A program made the translations under genes and the position numbers. A stretch of 64,000 nucleotides of DNA from Eopsaltria australis (lineage: Eukaryota; Chordata; Aves; Passeriformes; Petroicidae), in the NCBI GenBank assembly GCA_034509425.1, contig JAVTVJ010000143.1, positions 992,001 through 1,056,000 of the forward strand, written 5' to 3'. This document shows, in pieces, positions 49,601-58,400 of the stretch (position 1 is its first letter; the number at the start of each line of letters is the position of its first letter). The notes under the pieces were generated by a model. It worked only from the letters and a program-made list of their open reading frames with translations, did not search any database and was not told the origin of the DNA.

Positions 49601-51866
49601 TTCCCTGGTTATCCCCACTGATGCCCTGCAGCAGGAGCAGCCAGGCACCACACTGGTATCCCCAGTGCTTGTGAATGTGGCTCTGAGCAGCTGTTCCCAC
49701 TCGTGTGCTCCAGGTCTCCAAAGCACTCGGACACATCAGAAGAGCCCAGGACCTATACAGTGTAACCACTCTGTTGCAGACACCTTGGGACAGATAAAAG
49801 CAGAGCATAGCAATCTTGACAGCAATTTATCTTCAAGCCAGGAGCCTCAAGCCATTCAGAAAAGCAGCCCCTTCCTGCAGCCGAGGTGGCAGGGCTTGCA
49901 GAGCCAGCCCCACCGCTGATCTCAGGATCTCTGGGAGAAACTGCTCCAGGAGACAAATACAATTGCAAAATAGGCTATAGTGTGTATGGAGCAGATCCTG
50001 CCTGTTCTGCTGTTGAATCCTGTGAGCATGAATGAGGCTTTTTGTGTGTAAATCATGGAAATCACTCACACCCCACTCCACTCCATATCTGTAAGCAGGA
50101 CTGGGAAACACAGCCACAAAGCTAAACCTCAATCAGGTTAAGTGTAATAACCCTACTCAGGAAAAATGTCGCCTTGGAAAGAGGTCCCTGTGAGTCTCTG
50201 GGACACCAAAAGTCCCTTACCCACAGCAGAAGGAACTTGGAGATGTGATTCAGGACAGGAAAACACCCCTGGTTTAGGCTGTGCTGAGGACAGTTCTTTG
50301 GACTCCCCTAATCTGTGTATGAAGCACATGTGCTTCCCCCTGCTCCCCCCATCTGTCACCCTGCAAAATAAATTGCCACCCAGCTGTAAGCAGGCAATTC
50401 CCACCCCGGTTCATTTGCCTGGCCCTCCTCACTACCAGATGGCCCCAAACCCCAGTTCGTCCCTGCCTTCTGCACACACAGAGGTTTCCCTACTCCTCGT
50501 GAGCCCCTGACAGAGCCCTGCTCTGAAACAGGGATGTGGAACTCAGATCCCAGTCCCCCTGGGCTGAGACCAGGGAATGGATCCAACAGGCCAAACAAAA
50601 GATGAGCAGAGAGGAGTCAGCTTCTCCTGCCCACTTTCCACCCCAGGGGCCTGTGCAACCAGTGGGAGCTTTTCTGCCAACTTCCCTGCGTCCAGAAGGG
50701 CAGAAAGTGGCAAGGACTGGATGGGCTGCAGGCACCCATTTCCCTTACAAGGCAAGAAACTTATCTGAGAGATGAGGTTTAGAGGCAGCATTATCAATCA
50801 AGGAGATCCCAAATCGATAGGAAAATGCCTGGTGAAATAAACCCTGTTGTGACATGCTCCACCTCTCAGCTGGAGACCAGCAGTCACAGTGAGCACAAGG
50901 GAGCCAGAGGCACCCAACATGCAGATTGTGAGTCCTGCACTCCCTAATTCCACCTCTCACCCATCCAGCTGCTCAGTTAAATACGGAGAGGTGAGAAGTG
51001 CCTCTTTTCAGCCCAATCAGAGCCGTCAGCACGGCACACCACCATCATCCAGAGACGGATCCCAGAGACCCATGGAGGGAAGCAGCAATTCCAGCCCCCA
51101 GGGAAGAGCACAGTGACCGCATGGCAGGGAATCCCAAAGCCAGCAGACAATGTAGCCGTCCTCCCCGGCTCAGCGCCGGCTGACAAACGGGAATAAGCCC
51201 AGCTGAGCCATCCACCTCCCTGCCCTGGCAATTACACCCTGAGAGAAAGGTTCAAAGCACTATTGTGATCAATTAAATCGAAAAAAGAGCAGCGTCAGCT
51301 TGCAGCCCTGGGAGGATCCGGCCCTTTACTGATCTCTGAATTAAAAACGCGCATCACAGCGTGCACAACGAACAGTTCCTACGGGGAAAAAAAGAAAAAT
51401 CCTTTTTCTAGGCAGAAGCGTTCAGCACTCAGGAGACACAAAAAGCCACGTACTGAGACATCCCTTGCAGGGAGAGGAGAAAGCAGCGGCTCAGGTGAGT
51501 GTCACAGTACAGTTGTGCTCAGTTATTTCAGTTGGGAGCTCCTGGAAAAGCCATCAGTAAGTTCAAATCTGCTTTTCTCATACAGCTTTTGGGGAGGAGA
51601 GGGAGGGTTATCTATTATCCTCCCTTCCAATGCATCGGGTGTGCTGGAAAACCAGGGTAAGGACGAAATCCAGCCGATTTAAAGGGACACGAAGATGGTC
51701 GGTGCGAAACACACTCCCTTTCCCCCGCGGCGTCCCCCACCGCGCCCATCGGCGCGGGCACATCCAGCCGGAGCCGGGCACGGATCCCCGGGCAGGTGGG
51801 CGCTCACCTGATGAGGTTCTGCAGGCCCTGCTTGCTGGAGTTCCTCCTCAGGATCGCGCTGGTCAT
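26987..51866 (-). CDS. LSP1: Lymphocyte-specific protein 1, ten coding exons, 351 residues
   Basis: LSP1 is a cytoplasmic F-actin-binding phosphoprotein of leukocytes and endothelium that acts in motility and transmigration. Coding join on the minus strand: 51866-51808, 39198-39046, 36904-36815, 33624-33441, 32485-32354, 29610-29567, 29394-29313, 28951-28811, 28029-27949, 27076-26987. All ten pieces have GT/AG borders and matching phases, total 1,056 bases, and end in TAG. The start MTSAILRRNSSKQGLQNLIR matches the human alternative isoform, which I recall as MTSAILRRSSSKQGLQNLMR. The acidic N-terminal half has a charged EEEAARERRRR stretch. The basic C-terminal half carries DRTESLNRS, SKIDDRLEQYTQAIE, STKSLWETGEV, SLWEQKG and KFVATGHG, all near-identical to human LSP1 (339 residues) and distantly caldesmon-like. 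The long human-bird match makes the call firm. Confidence 0.95.
27949..28029 (-). CDS. LSP1: LSP1 exon 9
   Basis: Acceptor cattttctcag, donor gtgagt. 27 codons, residues 296-322, reading DIVAGDIMSKRSLWEQKGN and on. The repeated SLWE motif echoes the one in exon 8, a caldesmon-like repeat pattern. Confidence 0.95.
28811..28951 (-). CDS. LSP1: LSP1 exon 8
   Basis: Acceptor tttattttccag, donor gtactt. 47 codons, residues 249-295, including PVRQPSLDLP and VASTKSLWETGEVTAQSA. The Ser at 261 corresponds to human Ser252, another reported MAPKAP kinase 2 site. Confidence 0.95.
29313..29394 (-). CDS. LSP1: LSP1 exon 7
   Basis: Acceptor ctgttctgcag, donor gtgggt. It encodes residues 221-248, including KKSQPPLPVSKIDDRLEQY and ending TQAIE. 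This region is one of the best conserved in LSP1 and belongs to the actin-binding C-terminal half. Confidence 0.95.
29567..29610 (-). CDS. LSP1: LSP1 exon 6
   Basis: Acceptor ctccctttcag, donor gtattt. A 44-base exon encoding ITDRTESLNRSIQK (207-220) plus two bases. The human sequence is LIDRTESLNRSIEK, whose Ser204 is a reported MAPKAP kinase 2 target; the Ser here is residue 213. Confidence 0.94.
31612..31645. repeat. Poly(A) tract
   Basis: 34 consecutive A residues inside LSP1 intron 5 as read on the plus strand (poly(T) in the sense of the gene). Confidence 0.95.
32354..32485 (-). CDS. LSP1: LSP1 exon 5, with a basic cluster
   Basis: Acceptor ttctgcactcag, donor gtttgt. It encodes exactly 44 codons, residues 163-206, starting EKKRRRNDGEKEEE and ending CSTK. 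The ending aligns with human SPTTK just before the LIDRTESLNRS exon. The KKRRR cluster is not in the human protein as I remember it. Confidence 0.88.
32805..32821. repeat. Short (GA)n microsatellite
   Basis: About eight GA units in the LSP1 intron between exons 4 and 5. Confidence 0.85.
33441..33624 (-). CDS. LSP1: LSP1 exon 4, acidic region
   Basis: Acceptor cgcctctag, donor gtggga. It encodes residues 101-162, rich in Glu and Gln and predicted coiled or disordered (REEERLCQQEEEVQEQKE). Residue-level similarity to human is weak, but the position, length and acidity fit. A run of phase-compatible sites places it firmly in the gene. Confidence 0.88.
35978..36168 (-). mobile_element. CR1-type LINE fragment, antisense
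   Basis: The plus strand starts 'tcatagaatagtttgggttg', continues 'gacctttaaaggtcatctaatccaatccc' and 'aacctgaccttgaatgtttcc', and ends near 'aaagaattcttcagggtaaa'. This is the classic inverted CR1 3' end, about 190 bases, in an LSP1 intron. It lies in the same orientation as the LSP1 transcript. Confidence 0.88.
36815..36904 (-). CDS. LSP1: LSP1 exon 3
   Basis: Acceptor gatgtgtttcag, donor gtgggt. It encodes residues 71-100, including ELEEDEGFSDWSQKLEQR. Human LSP1 has the same motif (DEDEGFGDWSQRPEQR). Phases continue on both sides. Confidence 0.93.
37621..37995 (+). CDS. Speculative 124-residue antisense ORF with a hydrophobic leader
   Basis: This plus-strand frame lies in the LSP1 intron between exons 3 and 2, antisense to the gene. 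The ATG has A at -3 and G at +4. Residues about 8-20 (ILGVALVIALLSS) look like a signal-peptide core, followed by a possible cleavage region near NANG. Seven cysteines follow in the rest. Two AATAAA signals lie 120-150 bases downstream (38,117 and 38,143), in an A-rich stretch. I recognise no family. An ORF of this size is expected by chance in 64 kb, so the combination is suggestive only. Confidence 0.12.
   Translation: MEQGPKPFILGVALVIALLSSQLNLGNANGSVGSAVWLCPCQQDWSLQAGLLGLLFTAPPSTAETRDLICCFKDLFRLFPSPHVKEGLEKLMTVITFQTFCLLLEQTAAVLSAEYHCVYFHKRL
39046..39198 (-). CDS. LSP1: LSP1 exon 2
   Basis: Acceptor ttggcag, donor gtaagg. It encodes residues 20-70 beginning LTAQWSVEDEEEA, as in human LSP1. 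The next residues (RERRRREREKQL) are far more caldesmon-like than the human counterpart. This is the exon shared by both candidate first exons. It enters with one base completing an AG|G Arg codon. Confidence 0.94.
39199..51807 (-). other. LSP1: LSP1 intron 1 (12.6 kb)
   Basis: Long first intron after the proximal promoter. I see a 22-base tandem duplication at 41,736-41,781, a T-run near 41,223-41,239, and a splice-bounded 36-base segment at 41,622-41,657. No recognisable coding exon was found. Large first introns often hold enhancers, but none can be demonstrated here. Confidence 0.7.
41736..41781. repeat. Tandem duplication of a 22-base unit
   Basis: The unit 'tttgtcacagagcaattcc' plus 'agc' occurs twice head to tail with no mismatch over about 45 bases. 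The exact match suggests a recent duplication. Confidence 0.9.
51808..51866 (-). CDS. LSP1: LSP1 exon 1, proximal (S37-like) start
   Basis: The ATG at 51,866-51,864 has a near-ideal context (GCCACCATGA). It encodes 19 full codons ending in AG before donor gtgagcg. The Ser- and Arg-rich peptide matches the alternative N-terminus of mammalian LSP1. The exon lies in a GC-rich, TATA-less promoter. Confidence 0.93.
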
Positions 51867-52160
51867 GGTGGCCGAGCCGCGGCGGGCAGGGTCCCGCTGC
51901 CGCCCCCTCCCCAGCGCCGCAGGAGCCGCCCGGCACTGCGCGCTCCCGCGGCCCCCTCTCCGCCTTCAGGAAGTTCTGCAGCTGGTTTCCTTTTGTTTCT
52001 GCTAGCCCCCCCTGCTCCACACCCCCGGCTTGTCTCCTCCACCTCTACCTCCTCCTCTTCCTCCCCCTCTGCCTCGTGGAAGTGTCACGGGAGAATCTCT
52101 GGGAGCGCAGCCGCCGGCGGGCCCCGCAGCACAAAGCCCGGCGCTCCCCACTCCCCTGCG
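51867..52160 (-). promoter_or_regulatory. LSP1: LSP1 proximal promoter and 5' untranslated region, GC-rich and TATA-less
   Basis: The bases upstream of the MTSAILRR start are rich in CpG, with no TATA box at a usable distance. A GC box (GGGGAGGGGGCGG on the minus strand) lies about 40 bases before the ATG. Purine-rich ETS-like GAGGAAG and ACTTCC cores lie at about 52,035-52,085. This looks like a small CpG island promoter. The transcription start is not determined. Confidence 0.6.
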
Positions 52161-52189
52161 AGGGGGATTCTCTGCTGGCTTTAACTCTC

Positions 52190-52310
52190 TTCTCTCCCTC
52201 CTTCATCTTCACCAGCCCCCTCCTCTCTCCCATCCCTTCTTTTTTTTTTCCCTTTTTCTTTTTTTTCCTCTTTTTTTTTTTTTTCCCCCACCTTTACCAC
52301 TGTTTTTCTG
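52190..52310. repeat. Homopyrimidine tract (T/C-rich, about 120 bases)
   Basis: Almost unbroken C and T on the plus strand, ending in T runs at about 52,240-52,284. It sits just beyond the LSP1 CpG-rich promoter, upstream in the gene's direction. Confidence 0.85.
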
Positions 52311-52656
52311 CTTACACAAAGCAACTAGGGAGCAGAAATCCAGGTTGGCAACTTGCACCCGATGGGCTGTAAATCACTCCCGCTCCATTCACAGCACAAG
52401 TCTTGCGTGAAGGTCTTACCTCCAAACAGTCCCCACACGTCCGAAGGTGAGCCAAGACTCAGATTAATATGAAAGGGGCTTTGCACTGGGAAATGCCACA
52501 CCAGAGAAAAATGTTCTCCTGAGATGGGGATAGCAGCTGGATTTTGGGGGAAGCCACAGAGCTGCAGCCTCAGGTGGGCAAGCAGCCTACACCCTGCTTC
52601 TGCTCTCAAATGTTCTCCCTCACCTGCCTGAGTGACCAACTGGGCAAGAGGCAAAA

Positions 52657-52686
52657 AATCTGGCTAAATCTGGCTAAATCTGGCTT
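52657..52686. repeat. Three copies of a 10-base unit (aatctggcta)
   Basis: Three head-to-tail copies, the last ending in one mismatch. Confidence 0.9.
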
Positions 52687-55421
52687 GCCTCCATGAAACA
52701 CTGATATTTCAGGAGATTAAGGAAGTGCATGAGTGTTTGATGAAGGACTAAGGTTGCCACCTGCTAACACAAAATGCCCATCTGCCATGCATTCCTATGG
52801 TTGTTCTTCATGCTACCTCCTCATGGGAATAGTCTTTGGAAGGGAAACAAGAGTCTTTTTCCCTAAACTGCATCTCCTGGTCCACGTGTGCTTTTTGGGT
52901 GAAAAGAGATTCTCTCCTATGCCAAACAATAGGTGCCTGGACTTGTACCTGGCAAGTTCCAGCCCTGCCTTAGACTTGCACATTATGGTGCTCATGGCAT
53001 GGCCTGCCCATGTTCCCCAAGGTAAGTGGGAATATTCCTCTGGGTGCCTCCAAAATGGGAGCAGTTATGATGGAGCCACTCTGCTGAGACCCTCACCTTC
53101 CTTCTGCTTTCAGTCCCTCTCATCTCATTTACACATTTCCTTTCAATTGCTTCTGCAGAAATGTTTCTTGACGCCTGGTAAGCTGAAATGGGGAAGTTGC
53201 CCATAAAATACACCAAGAAATCTCTATTAAAAAAGAAAAAAAGGAAGTGCCTGCCCTCCTTTCCACTGTCTCTTCATTTCAAAACAGCTTGGTTTTTTCC
53301 CTGCAGGTATTTACTAAGCATCACCTAAGTGATTTTGAACAACAAAATCCACAAAGCACAGACATTGATGCTGGCTTCACTCTGTGGGCTGCTCAGATGA
53401 TACCAGACTGCATATTTTTCTTTTTAAATTCAGTGAGAAGATGCAAGAGATCCACCACAAAAGATCTCTGTTGCTAGAAAACAGCTCATCCCAGCCCTGC
53501 AAGTGCTTGCAGGAGTAATTAGGTTTAAGCATGAGAACATTCCTATTGACTTCACCACAATTGGCCAGAGTTGAAATGAAGTGTGCACCTACAGGGTTTT
53601 CTTTTTGGTGAGAATCAGCCCAAACCTGCCACTGACTCCCATGGTCCGAGCCAGGCAAGGATGCAACTTGAAGGAGCCCTGACAGGCAGAGATGTAGCTC
53701 ACAGGCATGGGCCAGCAACAACTGGGGGTTGAATGAAATCACTGGAAGCATTCTTCGTTCAGGCAGAGATGTCAGATCTGCAGGGAGCTGAGGAGGGACA
53801 AGGAGGAATGCAGCCACTGTCACCAGGAGAAGGCAGGAGGCTACTGGAGGCAACAGGACACTGCTACCTATCGAGATTCTCTGTGTAAATGGGCAGAGGG
53901 AAAAGCTGTTAATTCCCCCAGCAGGAGAGCCTTGGCTCCACACCGAGTTTGACTCCTGGAGGATGCCAGCATGAGCTCCTTGTCTTGAAAGCCCTTGGCA
54001 GACTTCCACCCAGTTCCAGGACTGGCTGCCTCTCAGAGATGGGGCTTTCAACGAACAGAGCTGACAGAAACCATGCTTGGATGATGAAATGCAGGACTGG
54101 GGAGAGGTCATGGCATTAGCTCTTACTGGTCTAAGGTGCTAAGATAATTTGGAAACACTAGAAGTGAAGCAGAGAGGAAGGGGGTCCCTTAACTGCATCA
54201 GGCAGAAGGCTGAGCTCTGTGTTGCTCCCAGAGAGAGAAATTCCTGGTACGGAACTCTGCCTGGAAAAATCGTTCCAGGATGAGTGGCTGGGCCACTCAA
54301 CCTCTGGGGAAGGCTTCCTGCCCTTCTCCCTGGCTTTCATCTTTGAGAAAGATATTAAATATGACAAGAAAACTCAACCTTCCTCCAGCATCAGCAGGGT
54401 CTTGCAGGACCACAGGGAGAGTACAGCAGAACAGGACCCACAGCTTGCCAAGAGGGAAGGGAACTGTGCACTAAGTGACACATAGACAGAGTGACTATCC
54501 CCATCTCTGTGGGGCACGGAGCATTTAAACCCACTATTCAAAAGCACAAAAGATGTGCCCACAGAGAAAGAGCAGGAGAAATCCCACACCACTGCCTTAG
54601 AGTGCAGAGGCACCTTGGGTCCCCTCTTCTCTCCAGCTCCTCACTGCCACGTGCATCAGTGTGAGTCATACTGTAGATCCAGGAACAGTAAGGTCAGCAT
54701 CAGTCCCACAGCTGCTCGGGTCCTTTCACAGAAACAAACCCCCTGGTCCCACCAGGAAGCGGGTAGGAGTACAGTGGACACAGGAAGAAAAGCAAAGAAT
54801 TAATTCATCTGTTATTTTTTGGCACAGTTTAAGCTAGGAGAACCACCATAAATCTCTGCAGTGAAACACCACCCCACTACAGGAGTTGGAGTGCCTGGAG
54901 CACATTACATGGCACTGGAGTTTCCCAAAGCCCTTCCCAGCAGCAGGGAAAGCAGAGAAGGTGAGATGCTGTGAGAGAGAGCGGGTCTGCCTCCATCACT
55001 GTGGGAAGGGGGGCTGGAGTCCCAGAGAGATAGGGCTGCACCAGTTCCCGTTAATTACACAACCATTCTGCTATGTAGCACTAGTTGCAAAATCACTTGA
55101 AGGCTCACACATGGTCAAGGAAAAAAAAAGAAACAAAAATACCCTAGTCCTGCTGGTGAGGAAACACAGCTCAAGCATTTCTCTCCAATGCTTTTGGGAT
55201 GTAAACTACTGTCAGCATAAGCCCCAAAGCACAGTCACTGCCAGGGCCAGTCCTTTACGAGTGCCACCATGTGCCAGCACGGTATCCAGAGGTCCGTGCC
55301 TGCATGTCAGTGGTGGGATACCACCCTGAGATGTTCTCACAGGGACAGCCTCACATCTTCAGCAAGGACTAAGAGCCTTATCTCAGCTGGAGATAAGCCC
55401 CCTAGGACAATGGAATAGACT

Positions 55422-55451
55422 GGGGGAGGAGGCAGGGGTGGGGGGGGGGGG
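55422..55451 (+). repeat. G-rich run with quadruplex-forming pattern
   Basis: Runs of G of length 5, 4 and about 12 with short spacers (aggaggca, t), meeting the usual four-G-tract pattern if the long run is split. Confidence 0.75.
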
Positions 55452-58400
55452 CATTTCTGGTTTGCATTTCTCCCTCTGTCACCCCAAACCTCTCTCCCTA
55501 TCTCAACATCCCACCAGCCTCTCTTCACCAGGCACACACATCCACCACTTTGAAACCATCCAGGCAGGCAACAGCATTTGCCCAGCCCCCTGGGAGCCCC
55601 AGTTCAGGGAAAAGGGCACACCATTGGTACATCAGCTGCAGAGATGGTGTGGTTTACACATTGGCCTGAGGGGTAGGGTTTGCCCACCTCACCTTCACCC
55701 CGAATTCCCACTTAGCTCAGTCCAGCCTACTCTGCCAGCACTCACTTTTGGGCAGCCTAATACAGAGACCAAGAGAGGCAAACAAGAGATAATCCTGAGG
55801 AAACAGCAGGAGTAGCAGCCAAGAGCAGCACATTGTCTCCTTCCCACCAGAACAGCTCTTTACGAGCACCAAAGTGTGCTGCCAGGAGGGCAGGGCGCCT
55901 CACCCCTGCAATTAGCTCAGGGTGCAGGGCAAGGAGTCCAGTCCCAGTGATGCTCCCCACCAAGCCTTCCTCTGTCCTCTGGCATGAGTCAGAGAGGATA
56001 TTCCCAAGCCAATGCATGACCCCATGGGTGTTCAGGGAGGGGGTGCTGTAGGCGGGAGCTGTCTTGGCTCAGAGCTGTTGCCAGGCCCACGCGCTCAGAG
56101 GAGCACCATGAAAAACATGTATAACTGTGGGTCTAAACAGCCAACAAACACTGTGTCATACTAAGTCTGAAGTACTTGGCATGGGATCAATGCTGACTTT
56201 CTTCCTATGATATCCAAAGAGGCAGAAATGGGAGGGAATCAGAAGCCAGATCTAGAAGGAGCATCCTTCTTCCTCTACCCCACTGCTACCTCTCACCCTC
56301 ACACAGAATGGAAGAGGGACACTTCCTGGGGAACTTAAGGTTACATCAATAAACCTAAAACCCTTAGGTTTCATCATTAAGTTTGCTTCATTTGTCAGTG
56401 AGAGAAGATGCAAGCTTACAAGCCTTGTAAGAGAAGGTGCTTTTGCTCCATGGGTGATACACAGAAGGACAAAGAATGGATTTTAAAAAACAGGGGAAGG
56501 AGAGAAGCATTAACAGGGCAGCCCAGCACATTAAAGGAGGTCTGAGAGAGACCACCTGAGCCACTGTTGTGAGCCACCATCCGGGTTCCCCAGACCAGGG
56601 CCAAGGCCAAGTGACTCAGCCAAGCCCTGGAGGAGTGCAGCTGGTCCAGCATGCCAAGCCAGCATCATTACTGATACTGTGCACTGCTATCTATATATTA
56701 TGTTAAATCAACAAAGCCATTGGGAAAGAGACAGGAAGACAAAACAATGGCTGCAGATAAGACACTCCCATCCCACACAGGAGGGTCATTACAGGACAAG
56801 AGGAGAACTACTGGCCCCAAGGAGACAGGCTCCATCTCTTAGGGATGCTTGTCTACCACAAGGCCAAGAAGCAGGATAAAGGACTCCAGCCAGGATGGAT
56901 AAGATAGAGGCAGCTGCTGCCAAGAGGTTGTCTTCCCCCAGCAGACACTGTAGGAAAAGTCTAAAAAAGGCCTCTTAATAGCATCACATTGCTTCATCAC
57001 AAGTCTCTGTTCACCAAGGTTTGGAAAACCACTGAATGAATTTGAATTTTTAATATCTATTTAAAATAAATTGAGTGGTCTTTGCTTTGACTAGGTGGAT
57101 TAGATGGACACTGAGCAGCTGAAGACACCTTCAGACATCTCCCATGCTGGGTATAAGAGGTGCACAAGCAGTAACAGAGGCACCACCTTCCTTCAGCAGG
57201 TGGCATCTGTATGATGTGTTTGAGCATCACCCAAAGCGGTGCAGCACATTTTGAGGATGGGCCTGTAGGTGAATTCCACTGCACCAGCGCAGCCCTGTGT
57301 CAAGCCGTGCTGCTCAGCTGACCACACAGCTTTCAAGAAGTAAAATACAGCTTCTGCCCAATATAAACTTATTAGCTCATCTGCAGCTGGCTCCAGGCTC
57401 TGATGCAGCACCGTGTTGTGCAACACAAGCAGTTTTAGCAACCATTAATCTCCGCTTTACACTGGCAGGCTGTCACTCCAGCTGGGGTCAGGGGAGAGGA
57501 GATGGATAAGAAGGAACTCCCAGGCACCATCTGACAGTTCCTGCATCCCTCACTTCAAGTTGCTCCTTGTCCTGGGGAAAGGCATCTAATACCTTTTTGC
57601 ACATCCATCCATGCTTCCCTCACTAAACTGGGCAAAAGACAGGAGCTGTTTTGAAAGGGCTTGCAAAAGTATCATCATGTATCCAAAAAGCTTGAAGACA
57701 CGTGGCTCCATCAAGGGAGAAGATAGTCATTAATGCTCCAAAGTGAGGCCCAAAAAAAGCCCTAAGAGAAGCCTTTCTGCACAAAGGGCAGCTAATGCTG
57801 TGTGCAGGAAGAGGGCAGCTGGAATGGAGAAGCAGCAGAAGAGACAAATGCCACCCCCAGGAAGAAGTGCCACCCGAGCAGGGGTGCACAGCCTGTGTAT
57901 CACAGTAGTCTGCCCTTCAAGACAGCTCAGCCTGGGCATAGTGCTGTCAGCTGCTGTTATGGGAAGCTATGTGACAACTGCAAGGAGGCACTTATTTCAA
58001 GAGGAAATTATTATTGTCATCAATTTTATTGGAAGAGAACTCTGCCCCTCCCAAATAGCTGGCAGCCTTGATTGTTTGGGGTCTGTCAATAGTTCAGGGT
58101 TTGTCAATGCTAATGGCTCCAAAGCAAGCTTGCACTGGAAAAGAAACTGCTTCTGCAGCAGAAAAGCACAAGCATGCACAAGTACAGAAGAAGAGATCAT
58201 ATTTTCCAAGCTATCTGGCAAGGACTTGATAAAAGGCACTGCACAAACTGTCTACTCAGCTCCAGCAAGCAACAGATACCTAGAGCTGGGAGAGAGGCTT
58301 CCTTGGTAATGCAGAATGAATCCCTAACAAAAAAATCTGTTTTTAAAATGAGCGCATAAGCAAAAGAACCAAAGACCTCCAGCTGACACAGACTGGCAGA

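Noticed and set aside
53377..54111. Open frame of about 244 codons on the minus strand
   Set aside because: No recognisable protein, no fitting splice context, and similar lengths occur elsewhere in this window by chance.
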